In this document: piece after piece, positions 21,341 through 33,310 of the stretch
How the letters are laid out: each line of letters begins with the position of its first letter
Position numbering within the stretch: position 1 is the first letter of the stretch
Assembly (NCBI GenBank): GCA_025506515.1
Contig: CM046451.1
Location: forward strand, 41,683,701-41,747,700
DNA from: Flaveria trinervia
Taxonomy: Eukaryota; Streptophyta; Magnoliopsida; Asterales; Asteraceae
Direction: 5' to 3'
DNA: 64,000 nucleotides
Made by a program: the position numbers and the translations under genes
The notes under the pieces: generated by a model
What the model was told of the DNA's origin: nothing
Database searches by the model: none
The model's input: only the letters and a program-made list of their open reading frames with translations

Positions 21341-21423
21341 GATCAAGTCTTCAGCAGTTGTTGTGATGTCTTGTGGGACTTAAAGGTTTTTCTAATCTGG
21401 CTCATTGGTTCTTTTGGTCCAAA

Positions 21424-21436
21424 AAACTCCCCCTGA
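21424..21436 (-). other. Polypurine tract of Cop4
   Basis: The plus strand reads aaactccccctga; in element sense TCAGGGGGAGTTT directly precedes the LTR. It ends the accessory region. Confidence 0.85.
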
Positions 21437-24400
21437 ACCAATGCAGCCAAAACCTTTATGCTTATTGAAGATGTCCCACTTATTATGGCAGAAAGATTGG
21501 TCTTTTTGTCTTCTAGATCAGCTCAGAAGTTACCCTTGTAAGCACAGGCCTGGAAGAAGTCTCAATGATCTGTTTGACAAAGGATGGATGGGAACTCTGT
21601 CTTGGGGAACTGGACACAGAGCTGTTACCCCATCCATGAGATCTACTTCCCAACTATGAGTCTGTAAGACTCCCTTGTATAGGCCTCAAGGAAGATTACT
21701 TGTTCCTCCATGGTAAGCTCTTCTACTTCTCCTTCAAAGAGTGACTCTGCCCATAATACTCAGAGAGGTATTTGACCTGCTTCCCATTTTTAGTTCCACA
21801 ATTGTTATGACTCTATATGCGAATTCATCGGGTGAATACCCTCTAAGAACACTAGAGCTCATTCTTTCTAACTCCTCAATCCTCCTATACACTACCCCTT
21901 TTTCACCACTTTATTCTCTAGCATATTTTGTGGGGTCAGTTTAGCTTTATAGGCTTTCTTGAAGTCATATAGGATCTCCCAAGGTGATACTACAAAGCCA
22001 GTGAGATAACTTCATCTACAATCTTCTTTACTTGGCCAATGTATCTCTGTGGAATATTTTTCTTTTGAATCCTATGAGACACCTGGGATCAGGCCAAATC
22101 CTCACTCTCTCTTTTTGATATTGAAAGGTATGTCTGAGAGTGTATAATCTCTGAGCATGTTTCTTCATATTGATGATTGAAGATTGGCAGCGTATGCTTT
22201 GTCGACTCTTCTCAACAGTTCCTCATCATGTTGTTTGTGAAGCTCTTCTTCTTCTAACTTCACTTTCACAATTTGCCTTTGAGATTCAGGAGTAATTATT
22301 GGAGGGTGACTTATGGCCTTAGGCAACTGTATAACAGCTGAGATTGGTAGCATGTCTTCATCTTCATCATTATCTTCTTCTTCCTCTTCTAGCCTTAGTA
22401 CCCTTCTCTTCCTCTTCTGGGGTACATCATCGGCTATTGGTTTTGTGGGTAAGGGAATTGGTTTAGTGGGTTGTGGTTGTGGTGGTTTTGGTGTGGGAAT
22501 TTTGATAGGCTGTTCTAGCATTTTGGATGTAAATGAGGCTTTAGATTGTTTGACCAGTTCAGTCCTGCTCCCAGCACCAGCTTCATTCAAGGCTTCAATG
22601 ACCAGCCCTTTGGTATATACTTTAGACGAATAGATCTTGGTGGTTATTGCCAAGATGCTGTCCCTGGACCATGACTTGATTTCAATCAATGATCTTCCAA
22701 GATACTTAGCTATGAACCTGATCATGATTTCCAGCCTTTCCCTTTCCAACACACTGTAACTTGCCCATCTTGCTTGGATTTCTTCAATCTCCAATCTTCT
22801 AATTTCTGAGTCAAGTTTTTTCAGTATCATGACCTTGCCTAAACAGCTGATCAATGATGTTATCCATTGATCGTTTGTGTTGGGCATCAGCCTCCTTCAC
22901 CATTTTCTCCAACTCCTCCTTCTTTCCACTCTCCTTTTCTTGTATGTGACATGAAAGTCTTTAGTACTTTCAGTCACTTTCTCCATTTCTTCCTTTCTCC
23001 TTCTCCTTCTCAGTCTCTACACCCACTCCTTCTCATTTTCCACCTCTATCTCTTTTTCTTTCTCTTTCCCATCTTCAATCCTCTTTTGTTTTGCTTTCAC
23101 TGACTGAATCTCCCCCTTTTTTGGTTGTATTGGTTGCAAGGGTTTGATTGTCAGAAAGCCTTTTGCTCACAACTTCCTCTATCAAGGTTGGATTACTGAG
23201 GGAAGCCTCTCATCAAGGTTTTAATCACAATATCAGTGATAATTGGTGTGATGAGAGGTAAGGAATTTTGAAAGATAGCAGCTATTTGCTCAAGGGGGTT
23301 CTGTCCCTGAGAGATAGTGCCAGAAGTAGAGGCAGGTGGCTGAGTAGTTTGGAGTGGCTCTGTGTATAAGAGACCTTCAGAGGAAGGTGCCATCTGTTGG
23401 TGTATTGGGGTAGATGGACTTAGATCCTGAGACATTTTGGCAATCAGTGTTTGCTGAATCACCTGACCTCCTAATAGAATCAGGATGTACATGCTCTGAG
23501 TGTAGATCAGTATCAGCATGTGCCCCTTGTTCTTGGTACTGGGGACTTCCTGCCTCAGGACTATGTCCTTCATTGGCAGTTGCTTCTGGTGAGGTCTTAT
23601 GGATGTTACCAACTGATCATATGCTGCAGAGAAGTGGCAGCCTCACCAGATGTTCTAATCTTCGTTTCTACACTTGGAGATGGAACAGTGTAACCCCTAT
23701 GCTGTGGGTTATCAGAAGCATTTTGATCCTCCCCCTTAATGGTGAGGTGTTTCTATATTAATTGTTTCTGGGAGGGGTGAGGAATGCAACTGACTCAGCA
23801 CTTTTGCAATTATTATGGTAGGACTTTGGGGGGCGTTGTAGTGGGAGATGGTGGTAGAAGCAGTATGCACCCCGGGGAGAGTGGTGCGTTTCAATGGCAA
23901 CCTCCTTAAATGAGGAAGGTTTCAGATGTATAGGTGCCCCGAATGTGGTTGCTGCAGGCTCCTGTTGAGAGGAAGCCTGAGCGGTTGAGGTTGGGTGAGT
24001 ACTTGTAGCTACTGGGGGATTATGGCCAGTAGACATATCCTGCGTTTGTGTTGCAGGGACATCCTCAGGGGACTCATTTCCCTGAGTAGCCATTTTGGGA
24101 TTCTTGTGTTTTGGTTTGGTGGGGACTTTGGATTTGAGGTGGTGGCTGTGGGTTCCAGCTGCGTGGGTTTTCGCAGCTTGGCAGCCTGTTTGAGTGACTG
24201 GTCTGAGTTGTGCCTGGAGTATACCTCAGGCAATACAGCCATGGCAGGACTCCAAGGCCAACAAGTCCCTCAGCTTTCAGCTGGTTCTCTATAATGGCCA
24301 TTATGAACCGTGGATATAATATCCATCGGTTAGCAATAGGTTTTGAGACCATATCCTTAAGTTCAAGAAATATTATTGCAGAAAAATTTAATTTTTGTTG

Positions 24401-24902
24401 CTCAAGGATAGAGAAGAATACCTGCTGCCACCTGGTTGACATTTGATCCCAAGAAGAAGTTTTAGGGGCTAGGCAGACATTCACCATATGAAAAATAAGG
24501 CGTTCTGCGTCATGGAAATGCTTCTTTAGGATGGTAGAAGCGCTGAGGACCCTGGTATCCATGGTGGGCAAAGGATAGATCAATGGTGCCCTTTGAATAT
24601 CCAGCGGGGAAGGTGGCATCATCCAGTTGTAGGGTTTGGCGAAGGATTTCCGGAGTGATGACCACCTTACGGTAGTTGACGAACGACTGGAGAGACTCGG
24701 TGTCATTCTCCCCAGTGGTAAGGGTGACGTTCGTCCAGAACTGATTTAGGGATTCGGCATAAATGGTAGGATTGAAAAGGAAGGCCGTTTTGTATGGAGA
24801 ATGGACCATTAGATCAATGGCAGTATCAAACTTCGTCCAGAAAGGTGATTTGGTAAGGTAGGCAACACAGTTGTGTCTTGGTTTAAGCTGCATGGTCACC
24901 AT
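21437..24902 (-). pseudogene. Cop4 accessory ORF (whole, broken)
   Basis: The ATG is at 24902 or 24893 (MVTMQLKPRHN). Order in element sense: N-terminal domain (24902-24270) with LNQFWTNVTL, LRQTLQLDDA, HHGYQGPQ, FHMVNVCLAPK and WILYPRFIMAIIE; a Pro/Thr/Gln-rich part (24240-23760); a helical part (23612-23193); a Lys/Glu-rich coiled-coil stretch (23150-22890); then 22887-22165 with an acidic and Pro-rich segment (PTPKPPQPQPTKP); and a C-terminal part to about 21440 with VRIWPDPRCLIGFKRK. Frames change near 24560, 24080, 23750, 23190 and 22890, and stops lie after 22165. The N-terminal domain is shared with Cop1, Cop2, Cop5 and Cop6. No known enzyme motif was recognised. Confidence 0.7.
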
Positions 24903-25704
24903 TAATGTGAGAGAAGGTTCGGAGTTTTGAACGTTAGGTTTGAGATAATGAAGCTCTATAGGATTAGGTATTTATAGGGTATGGGTTATAAAACAACTGA
25001 AGGGTTTGGTGTTAATCATCAGTTTTAAACGACTGATGACATGGTATTAACCTTCAGAGGTGAAACAACTGAAGTCTTGGTTTTAGGCATCAGCAGTTAT
25101 AAAACTACTGAAAACTATGGTTTTGGCTTAAGATGTTGGAACACTGAGGACTTGGTGTTAGTCATCAGTTTACTGAAGACATGGTTTTGTCATCAGTTGT
25201 TGTAAATGACTGAAGACTTGTGTTAGTCATTAGTAGTTGTGAAACTACTGAAGACATTGTTTTGTCATTAGTTGTTGTAAACGACTGAAGACTTGGTGTT
25301 AGTCATCAGTAGTTGTGAAACTACTGAAGACATTGGTTTTGTCATCAGTTGTGGTAAACGACTGAAGACTTGGTGTTAGTCATCAGTAGTTGTGAAACTA
25401 ATGAAGACATTGGTTTTGCTTCAGTTGTTTAAGATGAAACAGCAGTTGTAAAACAACTGAAGAGAAAATTCCCATCAGTAGTTTTCATCAATTCTTAGCT
25501 TTTCAGCTGTTCATACTATCCTCAACACTTACTCATCAGACTTTTTAGCTTTTTTCAGTATTTCATAGGACATCAGTACTTATCTGTTTTTACTGACATC
25601 TAGTTACAACTGCATCAGTTCTTTTAACACAATCAGTACTTATTTGTGAGATGTTTACTAATGATCATCAGTACTTGTTTACAGAGATCATCAGTAGTTG
25701 TCAC
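24903..25704 (-). repeat. Cop4 pol-accessory spacer with ACTGAAG/CAGTAGTTG repeats
   Basis: Non-coding. From 25000 to 25470 it is made of tandem units of about 77 bp, containing cagtagttgtgaaactactg and aacgactgaagacttggtg phrases. These are inverted repeats (CAGTAGTT...AACTACTG). The same ACTGAAG/CTTCAGT vocabulary fills the Cop4 LTRs. From 25470 to 25700 single CATCAGT phrases continue up to the RNase H end. Confidence 0.85.
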
Positions 25705-26270
25705 TTATTCTAGCTGCAGCATACCAAGCCTTAACATTAGGTTTTGGAAAGTTGAACTATCCAAAGGCTTAGTAAAAATGTCTGCAAGCTCATCACTAGG
25801 CACAAACTTTGGATCAATCAGACCTTTTTCATAACAGTCCCTAATAAAATGGTGTCTGATCTCTATATGTTTGGTCCTAGAATGCTGGACAGGATTCTTG
25901 ACAATGCAAAGAGCTGAAGCACTATCTATTAATAATGGAGTCTTAGTCTCTGTAATACCATAATCCAAAAGTTGGTTCTGAAGCCAGAGTACCTGAGATG
26001 TACAACTTGCAGCAGCAATGTACTCTGCTTCAGCAGTGGATGTAGCAACAGATGTTTGTTTCTTACTCTGCCAAGAAATCAAACAATTGCCTAGGAATTG
26101 ACATCCACCAGAAGTTGACTTTCTGGTTAACTTACACCCTGCATAGTCACTATCAAAAAAACTAATTTGCAAGAGTGTCCAGTGGAATACCATAAACCTA
26201 GAGATTGTATACCTTGCAGATATCTAAAGATCCTCTTGACTGCAATCAAATGAGACTCCTTAGGAGCAGC
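25705..26270 (-). pseudogene. Cop4 pol: RNase H
   Basis: Reads FFDSDYAGCKLTRKSTSGG, FLGNCLISWQSKKQ, TAEAEYIAAASC, LLIDSASALCIVKNPVQHSR, TKHIEIRHHFIRDCYEKGL and ELADIFTKPL, with the Asp and Glu residues of the family in place (open frame 26193-25705). Upstream, the Tyr/Pro-rich start of the domain is out of frame. RNase H removes the RNA strand during reverse transcription. Confidence 0.92.
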
Positions 26271-27449
26271 CTAAAATCTAGCACAAACACAAGTTGCAAA
26301 CATGATATCTGGTCTAGAAGCTTTAATACATCAAGGACCCAATCATACATCTGTAAAGTGTTTCATCAACAGCTTTACCTTTCTGATCTGCATCCAGTTG
26401 AGTGGTGTGGCACATGGGAGTACAGGGCTTACAGTTTTGTAAATCAAACTTATTCAAAGATCTTTTGTATATTTAGACTGATGAATGAAAGTCCCATCAG
26501 CCTTTTGTTTGATTTGCAATCCTAGAAAGAACTGTAATTCTCCCATTGCACTCATTTCAAACTTCTTTTGCATTAAATTGGTAAAATCATCACACAACTG
26601 GGGATCAAGGATGCAAAATAATATCATCAACATAAATTTGAACAAGTAGCTTATGCTGATCCACCTTCTTAATGAACAAAGTTTTATCTATGGAGCCTCT
26701 AGTGAAATTATTTTGAAGAAGAAAATTTGATAATGTCTCATACCAGGCTCTAGGAGCTTGTTTCAACCCATAAAGAGCCTTATCAAGCTTGTATACCCAA
26801 TCTGGATGTTTATTATCCTCAAAACCTGGTGGTTGACACACATAAACCTCTTTTTTTTTACCATATAAAATGCACTTTTAATATCCATTTGAAAAACTTT
26901 AAGATTGTGGAATACAACATAGGCTAAGAACAATCTAATTGCCTCCAATCTGGCTACAGGAGCAAAGGTTTCATCATAATCCATACCTTCTTCCTGTGCA
27001 ACCCCTGAACAACCAGTCTGGCCTTGTTCTTAACAATAAGCCCATTTTCATCTGTTTTATTCCAAAACACCCATTTAGTGCTATTGCACACTTACCTGGG
27101 GTAGAGGAACCAGTTCCCACACTTGCTGCTTGTTGAACTGAAGTAGCTCAAGCTGCATGGCTTCAACCCATCCATTGTCCCTTAAAGCAATGTGATAGTT
27201 CTTTGGCTCTTGCTGACTAATGAAGAGAGCATAGAAGCAGAAATTGGACAATTGACTTCTTGTTGAAACTCCAGCATTGATATCACCAATGATTTGAGAC
27301 ATTGGGTGATTCTTCAGCTCTTGATAAATAATGAGATCTGTGCAAGTGTTTGTAGGACCTTCAGCAGCAGCAGATGTGATGCAGACTCTTGAAACAAGAA
27401 TGAGATGGCAAATCAAAAGATGTAGAGGAATCAGAGATCTCATCAGCAT
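26271..27449 (-). pseudogene. Cop4 pol: reverse transcriptase
   Basis: WVEAMQLELLQFNKQQVWEL (about 27165) is followed by MDYDETFAPVARLEAIRLF (26984), VFQMDIKSAF, CQPPGFEDNKHPDWVYKLDK, YGLKQAPRAWYETLSNFL and an intact YVDD (about 26650), then FEMSAMGELQFFLGLQI. Five frame changes split it into ORFs 27449-27081, 26984-26763, 26841-26605 and 26645-26454. All catalytic boxes can be read. Confidence 0.92.
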
Positions 27450-27552
27450 TTGTTGTAGATGGAACTGCTAAAGCTACAGGAACATCAAGTTTAGTGGACT
27501 CAGGCAGTTGATCACTAAACTTGAATAGGTGGTATTGATATTATCATCATCA

Positions 27553-28978
27553 TCAATACCACCAGGTGGAGAACTGTTGACAGAGCAACAGCTGAAGCCT
27601 GATAAGGAACATATTGCAGTATGTCCAATCAAATACTCCACGGGTTTTGTGGAATCCTGTCCTTGGAGATTCATTAAACTTCACATGCAGAGTCTCTTCA
27701 ACTATCTTTGTTCTGCAGTTGAAGACTCTATATGCCTTGCAAGTAGGTGAATAACCAACAAAATACCCTGCATCCACCTTAGGATCAAATTTGTGGAGTT
27801 GATCCTTGTGTTGAGAATGAAACAAGGACACCCAAAGGCTCTGAAAAATGAAATTAGAGGAGCCAAATGATGTAGAACTTCATATGGAGTTTTCATCAAC
27901 CTCTGATTTACTAAGGCTCTATTCTGCACATAGCAGCTGTGTTGACTGCTTCAGCCCAAAAGGTCAGTGGCAAACCAGAGTCAGCCAACATGGACCTTGC
28001 AGCTTCAATTAGGGTCCTGTTCTTTCTCTCTATACTCCATTTTGTTCTGGAGTCCTTGGGATGCTAAACTGCCTCTTGATTCCCTTTGAGAGATAAAAAT
28101 CATCAAGTGTATGGTTTCTGAATTTGTTCCATTATCACTTCTGATACACTTGACAGATAGGAATACTGCTTCTCAACATACAACACAAGGTTTATAATCG
28201 TCTGAGCACCCTCATCCTTTGAATGCAAGAAGAAAGTCCATACAAATCTGGAGTAATCATCCACAATTACCAGACAGTATTTCTTCTTTTCCATACTCAT
28301 TACTCTCAAAGGACCAAAGATATCCATGTGTAGTATTGCAAGCAGGCAATGGACTTAGGTTCTTCAATAGGAGGGAATGAGACTTTGTCCTTTTTCCTTT
28401 CAAACAAGCAGTGTAGTTGTCTTCACATCTGAACTCCTTCATAGGCAATCCCCTTACTAAACCATGATGTATCAGCTGATTCAAGTTTTTAAGATTCACA
28501 TGACCCGCCTTCTATGCCATAGAATAGATTCTTGAGGAGAAGGCTTGGAAAATAGGCAAGGATGGCCTTTGAGATCTATTTTCTTGGAAAGATCTAAGGC
28601 ATACACTCTTCCTGTCCTGTTGGCCCTCAGGAGAGTGTGATCATCCAACACCTTATCAATCAAACTCAGAACTTTGGATGACAGAATCCTGTAGTTCTGA
28701 CTAGTGAAAAGAGCAACATGGCCTTTATCACACATTTGACTGACACTCATGAGATTGTACTTGAGATTCTCCACATGGTTAACATCATCAAACCTTATTT
28801 CCCCATTGGAGACAAAGCCTTTGCCAATGATGTAACCCTTAGCATCATTGCCAAAAGAAACAAATCCCTTCTTTCCTTGAGAGTAATCATGAAGAAGATA
28901 GCTGTTCCCTGTCATATGCATAGATCCTCCACTGTCTACATACCAGATGCTACTGTGGCATGCTAAAGAACCCTGCAA
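27553..28978 (-). pseudogene. Cop4 pol: protease and integrase
   Basis: The protease active site IWYVDSGGSMHMTGN is at 28910-28960 in the ORF 28978-28496. ESILWHRR and a CxxC-bearing GKR stretch form the pre-integrase domain (28540-28350). The integrase core begins MDIFGPLRVMSMEKKKYCLV with DDYSRFVW (28327-28240), then breaks just before the second Asp block (RSDNG is out of frame near 28140). The C-terminal part with FRAFGCPCFILNT and FVGYSPTCKAYRVFN spans 27929-27640. Several shifts; not functional. Confidence 0.9.
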
Positions 28979-29462
28979 TCATAATAAATTAGTTAGTTTT
29001 TGAGACTCAAACCTTTTTGGTTTTGGGTCTGTTCATATCAACAGATGGTAAACTAACAGATTTGCTATGAAGAACAGCCTGAGGGGATGGAGATGGTGAA
29101 GAAGAAGAATCCTTTGGCATGGATTTTCTTCTCTGTGGTTTCAGCACAGGAGCATCTAATTGGTTGACTCTCCCCATAGATGTTGAACCATCATAACAAG
29201 TTTTGTCTGATTCTGTGATAAAGCCTTCAGCTTATCAGACACATTAGTGCTTGAGATTGATGGATTCCTGTGTTGTACCATCTCCCTTTGAGCAACCTCA
29301 GCTGTTGCCTGATTAACCCTTTCCTTCTTGGATTTCTTTTTGGATTTTGGGGTTATAGGTTTTGATGTTGCTGGTACAAACTTGGTTTCAAACTCAGTTT
29401 TCATTTTATCCATTTTCTTTTTAATGTTCTCATTTGTTTGAGTTTGGAGCCCTTTTTATACC

Positions 29463-29504
29463 AGCAATCATCAGTAAGATGATTGAATAAGCCACATATT
29501 TCAC
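29463..29504 (-). other. Second CCHC zinc knuckle of Cop4, before protease
   Basis: Reads CEICGLFNHLTDDC, a CX2CX4HX4C knuckle, about 1.3 kb downstream of the gag knuckle and upstream of the protease. Around it (28980-29760) lie Lys/Ser-rich coding remains, including a PITPKSKKKSKKERV basic stretch. The equivalent knuckle is single in Cop6 (49607-49648) and triple in Cop5. Confidence 0.8.
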
Positions 29505-29744
29505 ATGGCTTTTTCTTCATCTTAAGTTGATCATATGCTGAAGAAGATGAAACTACTGAAGACTTATTCTTCAGCAGTTTGTGACCAGTACTAGCAGTTT
29601 TCTTCCTTGCAGTACATGCTTTCTTGATATCTTCTTCAGTAGTTTTCCCACCCTTTCTACTGGCAGTTTTCTTTCCTTTAGTACATGCAGTATTTTGGGT
29701 TTGTTCTCCAGGTGTTATGACTTGCTCTTTAGTACTTTCAGTAC

Positions 29745-31837
29745 TTATGAAATACCACCTGGAGTGATCAACCTTTTGATCATGTGAGTGTCAGCATTTG
29801 AACCATCAACATCAGCTGATAGGTTTTGGGAGGAATTAATGCTGACTCCAACCTCTGATGGTGCTGTATCAGATAGTGGATCACATGATGAAAAGGATTG
29901 GTTATTGCTTTCTCCATCAGATTCTACCTCTGCTCTGGGAGTAAAATCTGTAGGAGGAGCAGTGTGATTATAACCAATGCCAAACTTCACATTGGAAGCA
30001 GACTGCTTACTGAGAAGCATTTCAAAACCCTTGCAGGAATGTACCCATCGATCACACTCTACCTGGGTAGCTGCAAGTGTTTCTTTGAGGTCTCTGTACT
30101 TCTCTCTAGAAGTACCTCTTCCCTAGCCTTATCATCAGTGATTTGGCATTTAAGTTTGTAAATCTCATCATTCTTATCATTAAGCACAGACTCAAATTCA
30201 GCTTTTCTTTTGGATTATTTGTTCTAGCTCAATGTTCTTGTTAATTAAAGCTACATTTGCTTCTCTAATAGATGCAAATACAGCTATGCATGTTTCAGAA
30301 CATAGCTTGGCTTTTGCCTCAGAGGATACCTGTGATACCTGGTGTGGAGGCATTAGAGGATGAGGTATCAGCAGACTCCAGGGCCATAAGAGCAAGGTTT
30401 CCAAAAGGATTGTCACCACCATGTTGACCAGCACCAGAAAACAGTTGTTCATGACCACACATATCATCTGGTAAACTGCTCCAGTTAACAACTCCTAGGG
30501 TGAAAAAGTTGTGTTGTTGAGGTTGAGATTGGGAAAGTTGAGGCTCAGAAGAGCAGGTGGTTGTTGAGCAATGGGTACTTGAACTTGACTGGTTTGTGGC
30601 ATGTAATAGCAGGGATATGGATATGGCATTGGACCCTGAGGGACAAAATATGCAGGAGATAGAGGTCGTGATTGATGACCAGAACTAGCAGGATGTTGCC
30701 CTCTGTTTTGTGGAATATTACTTGGAAAAGTCACAAAGGGTGCAGAGGAGTTAGATCTAGATGATCTACACTCTCTTGCAAAGTGCCCAAGCCTGTGGCA
30801 TTTGTGACACCTCAACTTACTCTTGTCAAAACCAACTTTGGTTTTGCCAGAGAGTCCAGGGAATTTCCTACTAGTTTTCTTGTAGAACTTCTGAGATTTG
30901 ATATTAATCAAGGCCATTTGGCTCAGAATATCCATCTTTTCTAAGTCATCATCAGCTATACCTTTCAAATCATCCATAATGAAGCACAAATTGTCACTAT
31001 TACAGCCTGACTGACTATCAACACTCACAAATGCATGCTTAGAACTGTTTGAAGAGAAATCTATATGCACATCATAATTACTTTCTCATGCAGCATATTC
31101 TGACTCATGACCGACCAAGGCAGTGTTCCCTGGTACAAAGTCTTCGGTGAGCTTTCCTGATGATGCCAGTTTCCTTTTCTGCTCTATCTCTCTTTCAAAT
31201 GTAAGCAGTTTCCCATGAAGTTGGGTGAGAGATAGGCTATCCAGATTTGCATTAGAGCGTAGGACAATTGTATATGTGTCCCATCTCTCAGGCAGTGATC
31301 TGAGGAATCTGTGGTTCATCTGGCTATTAGTGTATTCATGTTTGACCATTTTCAGCTCAGAGATCAAACATGAAAAACGCTCAAACTGTTGAGTCAGAGT
31401 CTCACCCTTCCTATGAGCAAATGTCTCATATTGTTGGGTAAGTATTTCCCTATTGTTTGCTAAGACCTTATCAGTACCACCAAATTGTTCTTTCAGTGCC
31501 TTCCAGAGGTCATGAGCATTTCATGATGCATAAGCCCAGAATAGATTTCCTTAAGCAGTGCCATGGCCAGAATTCCATGAGCTTTAGCATCAATCTCAAG
31601 CAGTTTTCGATCCTCATTAGAGTATTGTTCCTTCTTCTTCGGAACCATTTGGTTGGTTTCCGGATTGTTCACCATAGGCTTATGTGGACCATGTAAAACA
31701 GATGTCCAACAACCTGAACTGTTAACAGACAGGTGATGGAGCATTCTTCGTTGCCATATGTTATACTCAGTCCTAACCAGCATCGGAGGCTTGGTTGAGG
31801 AACCAGTATTGTGAGGGTCATTAGAAGGAGTAGTCAT
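29745..31837 (-). pseudogene. Cop4 gag (capsid, zinc knuckle, coiled coil)
   Basis: ATG at 31837, about 195 bases after the primer-binding site. N-terminal gag reads YNIWQRRMLHHLSV; the UBN2-type region reads MNHRFLRSLPERWDTYTIVLRS (about 31330). The knuckle CHKCHRLGHFAREC lies at about 30770-30811. A Pro/Tyr-rich region follows, then a helical stretch (SIREANVALINKNIELEQI) and the phrase FGIGYNHTAPP (about 29970), which has a counterpart in Cop5. Frame breaks lie near 31490, 31085, 30490 and 30200. Confidence 0.88.
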
Positions 31838-32032
31838 ATTCAGAATTCAGACAAATTCAAGGTAAACAAAGTAAATCTAGCTCAAATCCACTTAGAACCT
31901 CAAACAAAATGGCCAGAAGCAATAGAACTCAGTCTCTATAACCGATTCTTGCAAATTTGCTAATTCAATCAAACGTAGATAGCAAAAGAACAATTTCAAT
32001 GATCAATTGTTAAATCAATCAATGATTAACCT

Positions 32033-32044
32033 GCTTTGATACCA
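32033..32044 (-). other. Primer-binding site of Cop4
   Basis: Minus strand TGGTATCAAAGC, two bases after the 5' LTR end; it matches the initiator tRNA-Met complement with one change. Confidence 0.9.
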
Positions 32045-32046
32045 TT

Positions 32047-32948
32047 TGTTAGGATCTCAGCATCTAGTTTGATCAATTAGATTGGATTTGCAGTGGAATG
32101 AGCCCACGAATTAACAAATTAAACAAGAACACACGAAATTTATCAATGAAACAGTGTTTGTTATAGAGAGAATTTCTGCCAAAAGGAATATATTCATTCA
32201 ATACACACTTCGGCAGGCTTGCACACCGTTACAATTAGGTCATCTTTCCTTTTATAAGGGAAGCTGACGTCAGCTGATGTCACTTGACAGTGACATCTAA
32301 CTGTTATTTAACTACTGAAAGTTAACACAACTACTGAAGATGTCAAACAGCTGACATCTTCTTACAAAAATACCAAGTGTTAACTATCACTACAACTACT
32401 GAAAAGAAACTACTGAAACAACAACGACTGAAGAACAAGCTCTTCAGTCGTTTTACAAGTACTGAAATAGAAAAGAAAACTACTGAAAGGAAACCATCAC
32501 AACAACTGAAGAATGCTTCTTCAGCTGTTGTGACAAACTCTGAAGGCTTCAGTACTTGGACTTCTTGAACTTCAGTTGTTGTCATCAGCTGATGTCTTCA
32601 GATGTTGTCTTCAGTCTTTGTACTTCGGCTGTTGACCTTCAGTACTTTAGTCTTCAGTTGTTGATCTTCAGACTTTGGTCTTCAGCTGTTGGAGTCTTCA
32701 GTACTTTAGTCTTCGGCTGTTGATCTCCAGACTTTGGTCTTCAGCTGTTGAAGTCTTCAGTACTTTAGTCTTCAGCTGTTGATCTTCAGACTTTGGTCTT
32801 CAGCTGTTGAAGTCTTCAGTACTTTAGTCTTCAGCTGTTGATCTTCAGACTTTGTCAAACAGCTGATCAAGTCTTCAGCAGTTGTTGTGATGTCTTGTGG
32901 GACTTAAAGGTTTTTCTGATCTGGCTCATTGGTTCTTTTGGTCCAACA
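32047..32948 (-). repeat. 5' LTR of Cop4 (902 bp)
   Basis: On the plus strand TGTTAGGATC to GGTCCAACA, directly followed by the target duplicate TGTCT. It holds four 59-bp repeat units (about 32638-32862), several ACTACTGAA phrases and a minus-strand TATAAAAGG at 32248-32256. It differs from the other LTR by substitutions, small indels and one repeat unit. Confidence 0.92.
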
Positions 32949-33310
32949 TGTCTCATGGCAATGCAAGAAACAGTTATGTGTCTCTACATCAACTACTGAA
33001 GCTGAATACATTGTTGTTGTAAGTTGATGTGCTCAAGTGCTTTGGATTCAAAATCAGATGCTTGACTATAGATTAAACTTCAAGGAGACTCCCATTCACA
33101 TAGACAACAATAGTTCTATCTCTATTACGGAAATCCAGTGCAGCACTCCAAGACAAAACACATCAATATCAGGTATCATTTAATTATAGATAACTTTGAA
33201 AATGGATTAATCAAAGTAGTCAAAGTTAACACAAATGAACATTATGCTGATCTGTTCACCAAAGCTTTTGATGAACAAAGATTCAAGTATCTATATAAGC
33301 TATTAGGATG
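32949..33310 (+). pseudogene. Cop1 RNase H, C-terminal part
   Basis: Reads SWQCKKQLCVSTSTTEAEYI, VLWIQNQMLDYRLNFKETPI, HIDNNSSISI and YADLFTKAFDEQRFKYLYKL, ending TGA at 33308-33310. Together with 20342-20466 it forms the RNase H domain. Small shifts lie near 33030 and 33140. Confidence 0.88.

Larger units (their letters stand above)
20472..21423 (-). repeat. 3' LTR of Cop4 (about 952 bp)
   Basis: On the plus strand it starts TGTTAGGATCTCAGC and ends GGTCCAAAA, where the partner LTR ends GGTCCAACA; the terminal CA is therefore altered. It contains five copies of a 59-bp repeat (about 21058-21340) against four in the partner, which explains its greater length. TATAAAAGG (minus strand) lies at 20672-20680. 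Confidence 0.88.
20472..32948 (-). mobile_element. Cop4: complete Ty1/copia element with accessory ORF, 12.5 kb
   Basis: Minus-strand element with LTRs at 32047-32948 (5') and 20472-21423 (3'). It carries an initiator tRNA-Met primer-binding site (32033-32044), gag, protease, integrase, reverse transcriptase, RNase H, a repeat-rich spacer, a long accessory ORF and a polypurine tract. An exact 5-bp target duplication TGTCT flanks it (20467-20471 and 32949-32953), inside Cop1 RNase H. Frames are broken at many places. The plan is that of SIRE/Maximus-like copia elements, which are known for an extra ORF after pol. Confidence 0.95.

Noticed and set aside
22867..23103. Plus-strand ORF with a signal-peptide-like Phe/Leu-rich sequence
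   Set aside because: Antisense of the Lys/Glu-rich coiled-coil part of the Cop4 accessory ORF; no homolog recognised.
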